Positions 17,737-26,531 of a DNA stretch of 64,000 bases are shown one piece after another (positions within the stretch are counted from its first letter, which is position 1; every line of letters starts with the position of its first letter). The DNA lies in contig JAPWHR010000015.1 of assembly GCA_027214345.1 (NCBI GenBank), forward strand, positions 83,955 through 147,954, written 5' to 3'. The position numbers and the translations under genes are program-made. The DNA comes from Comamonadaceae bacterium G21597-S1 (GTDB lineage: Bacteria > Pseudomonadota > Gammaproteobacteria > Burkholderiales > Burkholderiaceae_C). The notes beneath the pieces are model-generated. The model was not told the DNA's origin. It was given only the letters and a program-made list of their open reading frames with translations, and searched no databases.

Positions 17737-18501
17737 ATGAGCGACATACTGACCGACGTCACCGATGGCGTCATGACCATCACCTTCAACCGGCCCGACA
17801 AGAAGAACTCGATCACGTCGGCGATGTATGCGGCGATGGCCGACGCGCTGGCGCAAGCCAAGGACCAGGACGCGGTGCGTGTCGTGGTGTTCCAGGGCAG
17901 CGAGACGATCTTCTCGGCCGGCAACGACATCGCCGATTTCCTGAACAAGCCGCCGTCCAGCCAGGACTCGCCGGTGTACCGCTTCCTGCACGGCATCGCG
18001 GCGTTTCCCAAGCCGATCGTGGCCGCGGTCTGTGGTCCGGCGGTGGGTATCGGCACCACGATGCTGATGCATTGCGACCTCGTCTATGCCGGCGACAACG
18101 CGGCGTTCTCGCTGCCGTTCGTCAACCTGGGCCTGTGCCCCGAGGCGGCCTCCAGCCTGCTGGTGCCGCAGATGCTCGGGTACCACCGGGCGGCCGAGGC
18201 CTTGTTGCTGGGCGAACCGTTCATGGCCGAGGCCGCCCTGGAGGTCGGCCTGGTCAACCGCATCGTGCCGCCGACCGAGGCCCGCAACCTGGCCCAGGCG
18301 CAGGCGCGCAAGCTGGCGGCCAAGCCGATCCGCTCGCTGGTCGAGACCAAGCGGCTGATGAAGAAGGGCCAGGCGCAGCTGGTGCTGCAGCAGATGACCG
18401 AAGAAGGCGCCAGCTTCGGCCGTATGCTCGGGGAGCCGGCCGCGCGCGAGGCGTTCACCGCCTTCATGGAAAAACGCAAGCCGGACTTCTCGGGGACCTG
18501 A
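17737..18501 (+). CDS. Enoyl-CoA hydratase/isomerase family protein
   Basis: A 254-residue crotonase-fold protein. The first oxyanion loop is SAGNDIADF and the second is CGPAVGIGTTMLMHCDLV. The position of the first hydratase glutamate (as in GGGxELA of canonical hydratases) carries Thr, while the second acidic residue is kept in LGLCPEAASS. This one-glutamate pattern is common in enoyl-CoA isomerases and other crotonase branches, so isomerase activity is as likely as hydration. It lies between the HCCA-isomerase-like gene and an HSDL2-like SDR on the same strand. Confidence 0.9.
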   Translation: MSDILTDVTDGVMTITFNRPDKKNSITSAMYAAMADALAQAKDQDAVRVVVFQGSETIFSAGNDIADFLNKPPSSQDSPVYRFLHGIAAFPKPIVAAVCGPAVGIGTTMLMHCDLVYAGDNAAFSLPFVNLGLCPEAASSLLVPQMLGYHRAAEALLLGEPFMAEAALEVGLVNRIVPPTEARNLAQAQARKLAAKPIRSLVETKRLMKKGQAQLVLQQMTEEGASFGRMLGEPAAREAFTAFMEKRKPDFSGT

Positions 18502-18530
18502 ATCGGACACGTCAACGCGGAGACAACACC

Positions 18531-19367
18531 ATGGAAACCCAGACACTCGAAGGCCGGACCCTGTTCATCACCGGTGCCTCGCGTGGCATCGGGCTGGCGA
18601 TCGCCCGGCGTGCCGCCGCGGACGGCGCCAACATCGTGATCGCGGCCAAGACCACCGAGGCCAACCCCAAGCTGCCCGGCACGATCCACAGTGCGGCCCT
18701 GGAGGTCGAGTCGGCCGGCGGCAAGGCGCTGGCACTGCAGGTCGACATCCGCGACGAGGCCTCGGTGCTGGCGGCGGTGGCCCAGGCAATGGAGACCTTC
18801 GGCGGCATCGACATCCTGGTCAACAACGCCAGTGCCATCAGCCTGACCGGCACCGAGACGACACCGATGAAACGGTTCGACCTGATGCATGGCGTCAACG
18901 CGCGGGGCACCTACCTGTGCACCATGGCCTGCCTGCCGGCCTTGCGCGAGTCGGCCAAGCAGCGGCGCAACCCGCATGTGCTGACGATGTCGCCGCCGCT
19001 GTCGATGAAGACCCACTGGTTCGAGAACCACGTGGCCTACAGCATGGCCAAATACGGCATGAGCATGTGCACGCTGGGCCATGCCGGCGAGTTCCTCAAA
19101 TACGGCATCGGTGTCAACAGCCTGTGGCCACGCACCGCGATTGCGACGGCGGCGCTGCAGATGATTCCCGGCGTCGACGTGGCGCGTTGCCGCAAGCCGG
19201 AGATCCTGGCCGATGCCGCCTACCTGGTGCTGACCAGCGACAGCGGCAACACCGGCAACTTCTACATCGACGACGAACTGCTGGCCGCGCACGGCATCAC
19301 CGACCTGGATCCGTACGCGGTGACGCCGGGCACGCAGGATTTCATTCCCGACTTCTTCGTCGATTGA
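18531..19367 (+). CDS. SDR-family oxidoreductase, HSDL2-like
   Basis: A 278-residue SDR of the hydroxysteroid-dehydrogenase-like 2 (HSDL2) branch. The NADP-binding TGASRGIG lies at about residues 14-21, and VIAAKTTEANPKLPGTI is the characteristic insert of that branch. The active-site Tyr and Lys are in AYSMAKYGMS, and GVNSLWPRTAIATAA follows. I chose the ATG at 18531 (AACGCGGAGA upstream); the open frame reads back into the preceding gene only by chance. Members occur in fatty-acid and lipid operons with unknown substrates. Confidence 0.9.
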   Translation: METQTLEGRTLFITGASRGIGLAIARRAAADGANIVIAAKTTEANPKLPGTIHSAALEVESAGGKALALQVDIRDEASVLAAVAQAMETFGGIDILVNNASAISLTGTETTPMKRFDLMHGVNARGTYLCTMACLPALRESAKQRRNPHVLTMSPPLSMKTHWFENHVAYSMAKYGMSMCTLGHAGEFLKYGIGVNSLWPRTAIATAALQMIPGVDVARCRKPEILADAAYLVLTSDSGNTGNFYIDDELLAAHGITDLDPYAVTPGTQDFIPDFFVD

Positions 19368-19450
19368 GGCGCCTGGCGCCATCCGTCCTGGCGTAGACTG
19401 CGCGGTCCCCCCACACGGCACGGCTGCTGCGGCCAGTGACGACAACGGAT

Positions 19451-21337
19451 ATGAAGCCGTCCATGCCCCTGCGCTCGCCAGACGAATTGCTCGATGCCCA
19501 TCACGGCTTGCTGATCGATGGGCTGACGGCCGTGTTCGGTGCGTTCGATCCCGAGATGCTCGGGCATGTGTTGCCCCGGGTCGAATGGATCGAACTCGGC
19601 GGCGGCGAGGTACTGTTCCGGCAGCACGATCCCGATGAATGCCTGTTCTTCGTCGTCAGCGGGCGCCTGCGCGCCTGCTCGGTCGACGCCGCCGGCGTAC
19701 GTACCGTGCTCGGCGAGATCGCCCGCGGCGAGACGGTCGGGGAGATGGCCTTCTTCACCGGCGAGCCGCGCACCGCGACCGTGACGGCGATCCGCGACAG
19801 CGTGCTGGCGCGCTTTTCCAAGACCGTGTTTCGCGAACTGCTGCTGGCCTATCCGCTGGTCTCGCTGAACATGACGCGCCAGGTCATCGAGCGTTTCAAG
19901 CGCGTCACCAGCGGGCGCAGCCCGGTGACCAAGCCGGTCATCATCGGGGTGCTGGGCATCACCCGCAACCTGGACCTGGCGGCGTTCGCCGAGTCGCTGG
20001 CGCGGCGGCTGCAGGCCCATGGCAACACCACGGTCATGAGCTCGCAGCGCATGGACGAGCAGCTGGGCGAACCCGGCGCGGCGCAGGCCACGCGCGCCGA
20101 CATCGCGCGTTCGCGGCAGGTCACGGTATGGCTGGACAAGATCGAGGCGCGCCACGACTTCGTGGTGTTCGTGGCCGATCCGGGGCGCACCGAATGGACG
20201 CAGCGCTGCATCCGCCACTGCGACGAACTGCTGCTGGTGGCCGACGCCGACGAACCGGCGCAACTGCATCCCCACGAGGCCGGGCTGCATGATGCACAGG
20301 ACGACGGCGAGGCCCAGCAGACGCTGGTGCTGCTGCATCCGGATGGCCGCCGTTCACCGACCGGGACCGCACGCTGGCTCGACCTGCGGCATCTGTCCAC
20401 CCATGTCCATGTGCGCCGCGGCGTGCCGCGGGACTGGCAGCGGCTGGCGCGCGTGGTCAGCCGCAACACTGTCGGGCTGGTGCTGTCGGGTGGCGGCGCG
20501 CGCGGTTTCGCGCACCTGGGCGTGATGCGCGCGCTGGAGGAGGCCGGCATCTGCTTCGACATGGTGGCAGGCACCAGCATCGGTGCCGTGATGGCGGCCT
20601 ATGGCGGCATGGACATTCCGGCTCGGGAGATGATCGACGCGGCGCGCGCCGCATTCCGCGAGAACCCCACCGGCGACTACAACATGGTGCCGCTGATTTC
20701 GCTGATCAGCGGCAAGCGGCTGCGGCGCATCATCGACTCGGCGGTCGTGGACAGCCGCGGGCAACACATCGACATCGAAGACCTGTGGAAGAGTTATTTC
20801 TGCATCACCAGCAACTACTCGGCGGCGCGCGAGGCGGTGCACACGCGCGGACCGCTGGCCAAGTCGATCCGGGCCAGCGTGTCGATTCCCGGCGCCTTGC
20901 CGCCGGTCATGCTGGACGGCGAGCTGCACATCGATGGTGGCACCTTCAACAACTTTCCCACCGACGTGATGGACCGCCGCGGCGCGGCGCGCATCATCGG
21001 CGTCGACCTGCTGCGCGACCGGGGGTTGCGCTACGAGCTCGACGAGGTGCCCGGAGCGCTGGAGCTGATGCGTGACCGGCTGCGCGGCCGTGCGCGGCGC
21101 TACCGGCTGCCGTCGCTGACCTCGCTGCTGCTCAATACCAGCCTCATGTACAGCTACGCGCGCCAGCAGGAGTCGCAGTCGCTGGTGGACCTGGCGTTCG
21201 CGCCCCCGGTCTATGCCTTCGGCATGCTGGAGTGGTCCAAGTTCGACCGGATCGTCGAGGCCGGATACCGCCATGGCAGCGCGCAACTGGAAAAACACGG
21301 TGAGGCGGTGATCGCCGCCTATCGTCCGGCAGAATAG
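19451..21337 (+). CDS. Cyclic-nucleotide-binding patatin-like phospholipase (NTE/RssA type)
   Basis: A roughly 628-residue two-module protein without membrane segments. Residues about 35-160 form a CRP-like cNMP-binding beta-roll (GGGEVLFRQHDPDECLFFVV, then GETVGEMAFFTGEPRTATV). A middle region follows, then a patatin domain with LVLSGGGARGFAHLGV, nucleophile Ser376 in GTSIG and catalytic Asp495 in DGGTFNNFP. This is the soluble bacterial version of neuropathy-target-esterase architecture, suggesting a lipase whose activity or location responds to a nucleotide or the membrane. It interrupts the acyl-CoA gene run and could supply fatty acids to it. Start choice is uncertain (GTG at 19436 is the alternative). 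Confidence 0.9.
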   Translation: MKPSMPLRSPDELLDAHHGLLIDGLTAVFGAFDPEMLGHVLPRVEWIELGGGEVLFRQHDPDECLFFVVSGRLRACSVDAAGVRTVLGEIARGETVGEMAFFTGEPRTATVTAIRDSVLARFSKTVFRELLLAYPLVSLNMTRQVIERFKRVTSGRSPVTKPVIIGVLGITRNLDLAAFAESLARRLQAHGNTTVMSSQRMDEQLGEPGAAQATRADIARSRQVTVWLDKIEARHDFVVFVADPGRTEWTQRCIRHCDELLLVADADEPAQLHPHEAGLHDAQDDGEAQQTLVLLHPDGRRSPTGTARWLDLRHLSTHVHVRRGVPRDWQRLARVVSRNTVGLVLSGGGARGFAHLGVMRALEEAGICFDMVAGTSIGAVMAAYGGMDIPAREMIDAARAAFRENPTGDYNMVPLISLISGKRLRRIIDSAVVDSRGQHIDIEDLWKSYFCITSNYSAAREAVHTRGPLAKSIRASVSIPGALPPVMLDGELHIDGGTFNNFPTDVMDRRGAARIIGVDLLRDRGLRYELDEVPGALELMRDRLRGRARRYRLPSLTSLLLNTSLMYSYARQQESQSLVDLAFAPPVYAFGMLEWSKFDRIVEAGYRHGSAQLEKHGEAVIAAYRPAE

Positions 21338-21392
21338 GTCCTCGGCCAGGCGCGCCCGGGGCGCGCGGTCAGACAGACAAGCAGGAGACAGC

Positions 21393-22277
21393 ATGGGATT
21401 CGCATCTGCATTCAGGCCAGGCCTGTTCGCTGGCAAGGTGGTCGTCGTCACCGGCGGCGGATCGGGCATCGGGCGCTGCACCGCGCACGAACTGGCGTCG
21501 CTGGGCGCACGGGTGGTGCTCGTCGGACGCAAACCGGAGAAGCTGCAGGCCGTGCAGCAGGAGATTGCCGACGACGGCGGGCAGGCGGATACCGCGCCCT
21601 GCGACATCCGGCAGGAAGACGCGGTGCGCGCCATGGTGGCGCAGGTCGTCGCAGCACAGGGGCGCATCGACGGCCTGGTCAACAACGCCGGCGGGCAGTA
21701 CATCACGCCGCTGGAGGCGATATCGGCCAAGGGCTGGCAGGCGGTCATCGACACCAACCTGACCGGCGGCTTCCTGGTGGCGCGCGAGTGTTACCTGCAG
21801 AGCATGCGCGCGCACGGCGGCGCCATCGTCAACATCGTGGCCGACATGTGGGGCTCGATGCCGGGCATGGGCCACAGCGGCGCGGCGCGCGCCGGCATGG
21901 TCAGCTTCACCGAGACGGCGGCGGCCGAATGGGCGCACCAGGGTGTGCGGGTCAATGCGGTGGCGCCGGGCTACATCGCCTCCAGCGGCATGGACCACTA
22001 TCCGCCCGAGTTCGGCCCGCATCTGCGCGCCATGGCCGAGACGGTTCCGCTGGGACGCTTCGGTAACGAGGCGGAAACCTCGGCCGGCATCGTGTTCCTG
22101 CTCAGCGCGGCCGCGTCCTTCATCACCGGCACCACCTTGCGCATCGACGGCGGAAGGCCGCAGGTGCGGCTGGGATTGGACGTCAAGGCGCTGACGCCGC
22201 AGGCGGCCGCGCGCGCGGCGGTGCAGCCGTTCGACGGATTCCATCGCGCGGTGACGCCCCGCTTGTTCGACCAGTAG
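21393..22277 (+). CDS. SDR-family enoyl-CoA reductase-like protein (PECR/DECR type)
   Basis: A 294-residue SDR with cofactor motif TGGGSGIG at residues 20-27 and NNAG. Instead of Tyr-x3-Lys it carries HSGAARAGM, exactly the pattern of peroxisomal trans-2-enoyl-CoA reductase and dienoyl-CoA reductase relatives, so loss of the classical Tyr is a family feature here. A role on unsaturated acyl-CoAs, or on branched terpenoid acyl-CoAs as in bacterial citronellol operons, fits the two acyl-CoA dehydrogenases that follow. AGGAGA precedes the ATG. The C-terminal 40 residues after the IDGG motif are longer than usual. Confidence 0.88.
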   Translation: MGFASAFRPGLFAGKVVVVTGGGSGIGRCTAHELASLGARVVLVGRKPEKLQAVQQEIADDGGQADTAPCDIRQEDAVRAMVAQVVAAQGRIDGLVNNAGGQYITPLEAISAKGWQAVIDTNLTGGFLVARECYLQSMRAHGGAIVNIVADMWGSMPGMGHSGAARAGMVSFTETAAAEWAHQGVRVNAVAPGYIASSGMDHYPPEFGPHLRAMAETVPLGRFGNEAETSAGIVFLLSAAASFITGTTLRIDGGRPQVRLGLDVKALTPQAAARAAVQPFDGFHRAVTPRLFDQ

Positions 22278-22307
22278 ACTCAGCCATGGATTCGGGAGAC
22301 ACACCGC

Positions 22308-23468
22308 ATGCAATATACCCATGAACATCGCGAGATCCAGAACACGCTCAAGCGGTTCATCGATGACGAGATCAACCCCCATGTGGACGAATGGGAGGCA
22401 GCCGAGATCTTCCCGGCGCACGAGGTGTTCAAGAAGCTCGGCAACCTGGGGCTGCTCGGCCTGACCAAGCCCGAGGCCTATGGCGGCAGCGGCCTGGACT
22501 ATTCGTATGCGGTGGCGATGGCAGAGACCCTGGGCCATGTCGACTGCGGCGGCATCCCGATGGCCATCGGCGTGCAGACCGACATGTGCACGCCGGCCCT
22601 GGCGCGTTTCGGCAGCGACGAACTGCGCCGGCAGTTCCTGGCGCCGGCGATCGCCGGCGACATGGTGGGCTGCATCGGCGTCAGCGAACCCGGCGCCGGC
22701 AGCGACGTGGCGTCGATCAGGAGCCATGCCCGCAAGGACGGCGACGACTACGTCATCAGTGGCCAGAAGATGTGGATCACCAACAGCCTGCAGGCCGACT
22801 GGATGTGCATGCTGGTCAATACCGGCGAGGGCCCGCAGCACCGGAACAAGTCGCTGGTGATGGTGCCGATGGACAGCAAGGGGATCGAGAAGGCGAGGAA
22901 GATCCGCAAGATCGGCATGCATGCCAGCGACACCGGCCTGATCTATTTCGACGAGGTCCGTGTGCCGCAGCGTTATCGCATCGGCGCCGAGGGCCAGGGC
23001 TTCATGTACCAGATGATGCAGTTCCAGGAAGAGCGCCTGTGGGCGGCGGCCAGTTGCCTGCAAAGCCTGGGCAACTGCATCGCCTGGACCGTGGAATGGG
23101 CGCAGGAGCGCAAGTTGTTCGGCGCCACGCTGGCCGACCAGCAATGGGTGCAGTTCAAGCTGGCCGAGATGAAGACCGAGCTCGAGAGCCTGCGCGCGCT
23201 GACCTACCGGGCCTGCGAGTTGTACGTGGCCGGCCAGGACGTGACCGAACTCGCGTCGATGGCCAAGCTCAAGGCCGGCAGGCTCAACCGCATCATTCCC
23301 GACGGCTGCCTGCAGTTCTGGGGCGGCATGGGCTACACGCTCGAGAACAAGGTCTCGCGCATGTACCGCGACGGGCGGCTGGGCTCGATCGGGGGCGGCG
23401 CGGACGAGGTCATGCTGGGCATCCTGGCCAAGATCATGGGTATCGCGAAACGCCCGCCCAAGGGCTGA
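22308..23468 (+). CDS. Acyl-CoA dehydrogenase, AtuD-like
   Basis: A 386-residue four-helix/beta-barrel/four-helix acyl-CoA dehydrogenase. It shows EINPHVDEWEAAEIFPAH near the N-terminus, the FAD-binding GVSEPGAGSDVASI and WITNSLQADWMC. The C-terminal YEGT glutamate is absent (YRDGRLGSIGGGADEVM), so the catalytic base is probably the Glu in FQEERLW, the isovaleryl-CoA dehydrogenase arrangement. It resembles citronellyl-CoA dehydrogenase AtuD of terpenoid degradation, hinting at a branched acyl-CoA substrate. No Atu carboxylase genes are in the window, so this is only a hint. Confidence 0.92.
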   Translation: MQYTHEHREIQNTLKRFIDDEINPHVDEWEAAEIFPAHEVFKKLGNLGLLGLTKPEAYGGSGLDYSYAVAMAETLGHVDCGGIPMAIGVQTDMCTPALARFGSDELRRQFLAPAIAGDMVGCIGVSEPGAGSDVASIRSHARKDGDDYVISGQKMWITNSLQADWMCMLVNTGEGPQHRNKSLVMVPMDSKGIEKARKIRKIGMHASDTGLIYFDEVRVPQRYRIGAEGQGFMYQMMQFQEERLWAAASCLQSLGNCIAWTVEWAQERKLFGATLADQQWVQFKLAEMKTELESLRALTYRACELYVAGQDVTELASMAKLKAGRLNRIIPDGCLQFWGGMGYTLENKVSRMYRDGRLGSIGGGADEVMLGILAKIMGIAKRPPKG

Positions 23469-23516
23469 GCGCGTCCGCGCGCCTTCTTTCTGTTCATCCT
23501 GTTGCGGAGCACACGC

Positions 23517-24758
23517 TTGAACGCCAACCACACTTCGGATCGTGCCGCGCCTGCGGGCCTGGACGAGGACGACAACGACATCGAGACCCTGTCCTACCTG
23601 GTCACGCGTTTCGCCGCCAAGGAGATCGCACCCCATGTGACCGAATGGGACCAGGCCGGGGAGTTTCCGCGCGCCTTGTATGCGCGCGCTGCGCAACTCG
23701 GCCTGCTGGGCCTGGGTTACCCCGAGGACCTGGGCGGCACGCCCGCCTCGCAGCGCATGCGCAACGCGATGTCGCTGGCGATGGCGCGCCATGGCGCCAG
23801 CGGGGGCGTGTTCGCCGGCCTGTTCTCGCACAACATCGGCCTGCCGCCGGTGCTGCGCCACGGGTCGGACACCTTGCAGCGCGAGATCGTGCCACCGGTG
23901 CTGCGCGGCGAGAAAATCGCGGCACTGGCCATCACCGAGCCGGGAGCCGGCTCCGACGTGGCGTCCATCCGCACCACGGCCCGGCTCGACGGCGACCACT
24001 ACGTGATCAACGGCGAGAAGATCTTCATCACCTCGGGCCTGCGCGCCGACTACCTGACCGTGGCGGTGCGCACCAGCGACGGCCATTCGGCCTTCGACGA
24101 ACTGGACGATGCGCCCGCGCGCGGGGCGCGCGGCATTTCGCTCATCGTCGTGCCGGGCGACAGCAAGGGCTTGTCGCGCGCGGCGCTGGACAAGATGGGC
24201 TGGCGGTGTTCGGATACGGCGCAGCTGCATTTCGACAACGTGCGCGTTCCGGCGCGTTACCGCATCGGCGCGGCGGGCGAAGGCTTCCGGATGATCATGG
24301 GCAACTTCAACGGCGAGCGGCTCGGCATGTCGGTGGCCGCGCTCGGATTTGCCCAGGCCTGCTACGACGAGGCGCTGGAATGGGCGCGCCAGCGCAAGAC
24401 CTTCGGCCAGGCCCTGGTCGAGCACCAGGTGATCCGCCACAAGCTGGTTGACATGCAGATGCGCATCGCCTCGACCCAGGCCTGGGTGGACGCGGTCTCC
24501 GAGCGCATGGACGCTGGCGACGAACATGCCGGCGGCGACACCGCCGCGCGCTGGGTGGCGCAGGTCTGCATGCTGAAGAACCATGCGACCCAAACCCTGC
24601 AGTTCTGCGCCGACCAGGCGGTGCAGATCCTCGGCGGCATGGGCTACATGCAGGGCACGCGCAGCGAACGCATCTACCGCGAGGTCAAGGTGATGATGAT
24701 CGGCGGCGGTGCCGAGGAGATCATGAAGGACCTGGCCGCGCGCCAGCTCGGCCTGTGA
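23517..24758 (+). CDS. Acyl-CoA dehydrogenase
   Basis: A 413-residue acyl-CoA dehydrogenase. The FAD/substrate motif is ALAITEPGAGSDVASI, followed by NGEKIFITSGLRADYL. The likely catalytic Glu is in NFNGERLGMS, with QILGGMGYMQGTRSERIYREVKVMMIGGGAEEIM at the end, here quoted only as landmarks around residues 380-405. There is no ATG at a sensible place. TTG at 23517 follows GCGGAG by 6 bases and is my choice; another TTG lies at 23502. The gene overlaps the next thioesterase by GTGA, so the two are translationally coupled. It may act on a different chain or branch from its neighbour. Confidence 0.9.
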   Translation: MNANHTSDRAAPAGLDEDDNDIETLSYLVTRFAAKEIAPHVTEWDQAGEFPRALYARAAQLGLLGLGYPEDLGGTPASQRMRNAMSLAMARHGASGGVFAGLFSHNIGLPPVLRHGSDTLQREIVPPVLRGEKIAALAITEPGAGSDVASIRTTARLDGDHYVINGEKIFITSGLRADYLTVAVRTSDGHSAFDELDDAPARGARGISLIVVPGDSKGLSRAALDKMGWRCSDTAQLHFDNVRVPARYRIGAAGEGFRMIMGNFNGERLGMSVAALGFAQACYDEALEWARQRKTFGQALVEHQVIRHKLVDMQMRIASTQAWVDAVSERMDAGDEHAGGDTAARWVAQVCMLKNHATQTLQFCADQAVQILGGMGYMQGTRSERIYREVKVMMIGGGAEEIMKDLAARQLGL

Positions 24759-25240
24759 GCGGCGCACACGCGAAGCCGCCCGTGGTGTTCGAGCCGGAGT
24801 TCGTCGCGGGGCTGAAGAAGATCTTCGAGGAGATGATCGTCTTCAACCAGACGCTGGGCCTGAAGATCCGGACCCTGGAGCCGGAGCAGGTGATCGGGCG
24901 CATCACGATGCGGCCGGAACTGGTCGGGCACTACAGCTACAACCGGGTGCACGGCGGCGTCATTAGCGCCGGCCTGGACGCCATGGGCGGCCTGGCCGTG
25001 ATGGCCGCCATCGGCGCGCGCCACATGGACGAGCCGCCCGAGCAGCGGCTGCACCGGTTCGCCAAGCTCGGCACCATCGACCTGCGCGTCGACTACCTGC
25101 GCCCGGGCATCGGCGACCATTTCGACCTGCATGCCACGGTCATGCGGCTGGGCTCGCGCGTGGCGTCGACACGCATGGAGTTCCGGGGGGCGGACGGGCG
25201 GTTGCTGTCGACGGGGGCGGGCGTTTACATCATGGCGTGA
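24755..25240 (+). CDS. PaaI/YigI-type hot-dog thioesterase
   Basis: A 161-residue single hot-dog domain protein. After a helical leader come LEPEQVIGRITMRPELVGH, the catalytic-loop motif NRVHGGVISAGLDAMGGLAV and the strand TIDLRVDYLRPG. These are the features of PaaI-like and YigI-like acyl-CoA thioesterases, in which the Asp of the HGG...D helix is catalytic. It starts with GTG overlapping the stop of the acyl-CoA dehydrogenase by four bases. It is the last gene of the + strand run, followed 67 bases later by a bidirectional terminator. Confidence 0.9.
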   Translation: MSGAHAKPPVVFEPEFVAGLKKIFEEMIVFNQTLGLKIRTLEPEQVIGRITMRPELVGHYSYNRVHGGVISAGLDAMGGLAVMAAIGARHMDEPPEQRLHRFAKLGTIDLRVDYLRPGIGDHFDLHATVMRLGSRVASTRMEFRGADGRLLSTGAGVYIMA

Positions 25241-25307
25241 GCCACGGACGGCGACTCGGGGAGGCGCCTGCGAGCAGGCCCGGGCCGAAGACCCGCGCCG
25301 GGAGAAA

Positions 25308-25331
25308 AAAAGCCACCCGAAGGTGGCTTTT
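25308..25331. terminator. Bidirectional intrinsic terminator between convergent operons
   Basis: AAAAGCCACC (25308-25317) pairs perfectly with GGTGGCTTTT (25322-25331) around the tetraloop CGAA. A T-run follows the stem in the + direction, and seven A at 25305-25311 give a U-run in the - direction. It lies between the converging thioesterase and livJ genes and should terminate both operons. Confidence 0.93.
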
Positions 25332-25352
25332 GTCATCGTGGCGGGATCCGCA

Positions 25353-26513
25353 TCAGTTGAAGTAGTCCGACACCACCTTCCACTTGCCGTCGGTGATCTG
25401 CGACATCCGCGCTGCGTCGCTGCCCAGGCGCTTGGTCGGCGAGAAGGTCTGTCTGGCGCTGCCGAACATGTCGGGCTCGATCACCATGGTGTCCATGACC
25501 TTGATGAAGCTGTCGGTCGTCAGGTTGGCGCCGGCCTTGCCTGCTGCCTTGCCGAAGGCGTCGATGATGCTGTACCCGTAGACCGAGAACACCGTGGGCT
25601 CCTCGTTGAACTTGGTCATGTACTTGTTGGCCCAGAATCGCACCGGCTGCGACGCCGCGTCCAGGTACGGGTTGGCCACCGTGTGCGTGGCGTACAGGCC
25701 GTTCATCGCCGGGCCACCGAGCTTGTGGATCAGGTCGGTGTAGGCGGCGCTCGATCCCAGGAAGGTCGGGCTGTAGCCCAGCTTGCGCGCGGTGCCGATG
25801 GCGCCGATGGTCTCGCGGATGATGGTGCCCAGCACGACCATGTCGCAGCCGGCTGCCTGCATCTTCTGCACCTGCGACGAGAAGTCGGTGGCGCCGCGCT
25901 TGTAGGTGGTCTCCTCGGCGAACTTCATGTTGATGGTCTTGAGGCCTTCCTCGGCACCGCGCTTGACCTCCAGGCCGAACTCGTCGTCCTGGTACATGGT
26001 GCAGACCTTCTTGGCGCCTTTTTCCTGCGCCAGCTTGGGTGCGGCTCTGCGCATCTGGTCGTAATAGGTGGCGGCATAGGAGTACTTGAGCTTGTGGAAG
26101 GGCTCGTACATCTCGCGTGCGGCCGTGACCGGGAAGAAGTTGATGACGTTCTTCTCGAACTGGATCGGCATCGCCGCCATGTTCTGCGCCGTGCCGATAT
26201 GGCCGACCATCATGAAGATCTTGTCCTGGTTGACCAGTTTCTGGGCGGCCAGCACGGCCTTTTTCGGGTCGTAGGCGGAGTCTTCGACGATCAGCTTGAG
26301 CTTGCGGCCGTTGATGCCGCCTTGCTCGTTGATCTCGTCCACGCGCAGCATCATGCCCAGGCGGACCTGCTTGCCGAAGCCGGCGATCGGACCGGAGAGG
26401 TCCTGGATCGACCCCAGCACGATCTCGTCCTTCGAGACGCCCTGGGACTGGGCGTGCGCCCCGAATGCGGCCAACGCAAGCGCGGCCAGGAGGATGGTTG
26501 ACTTGAGTTTCAT
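25353..26513 (-). CDS. Branched-chain-type ABC transporter substrate-binding protein (LivJ-like)
   Basis: A 386-residue periplasmic binding protein (Peripla_BP_6) with a signal peptide ending FGAHAQSQG. The mature start VSKDEIVLGSIQDLSGPIAGFGKQV is typical. Further landmarks are ENVINFFPVTAA-like and NAYLDAASQPV-like segments of the two lobes. Despite the LivJ label, receptors next to an acyl-CoA ligase often bind aromatic or aliphatic carboxylates. It is the last gene of the - strand operon livH, livM, livG, livF, ligase, livJ and is 18 bases from the ligase, suggesting uptake and CoA activation of the same acid. Confidence 0.92.
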   Translation of the reverse strand: MKLKSTILLAALALAAFGAHAQSQGVSKDEIVLGSIQDLSGPIAGFGKQVRLGMMLRVDEINEQGGINGRKLKLIVEDSAYDPKKAVLAAQKLVNQDKIFMMVGHIGTAQNMAAMPIQFEKNVINFFPVTAAREMYEPFHKLKYSYAATYYDQMRRAAPKLAQEKGAKKVCTMYQDDEFGLEVKRGAEEGLKTINMKFAEETTYKRGATDFSSQVQKMQAAGCDMVVLGTIIRETIGAIGTARKLGYSPTFLGSSAAYTDLIHKLGGPAMNGLYATHTVANPYLDAASQPVRFWANKYMTKFNEEPTVFSVYGYSIIDAFGKAAGKAGANLTTDSFIKVMDTMVIEPDMFGSARQTFSPTKRLGSDAARMSQITDGKWKVVSDYFN

Positions 26514-26531
26514 GGTTTGTCTCCTTCGTGG

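Noticed and set aside
21340-21380. GC-rich hairpin after the patatin gene as a terminator
   Set aside because: GCGCGCCC can pair with GGGCGCGC, but no T-run follows.
21369-24767. 1132-codon open frame on the - strand
   Set aside because: Antisense to an SDR and two well-supported acyl-CoA dehydrogenases; its composition is that of a shadow frame and no motif is visible.
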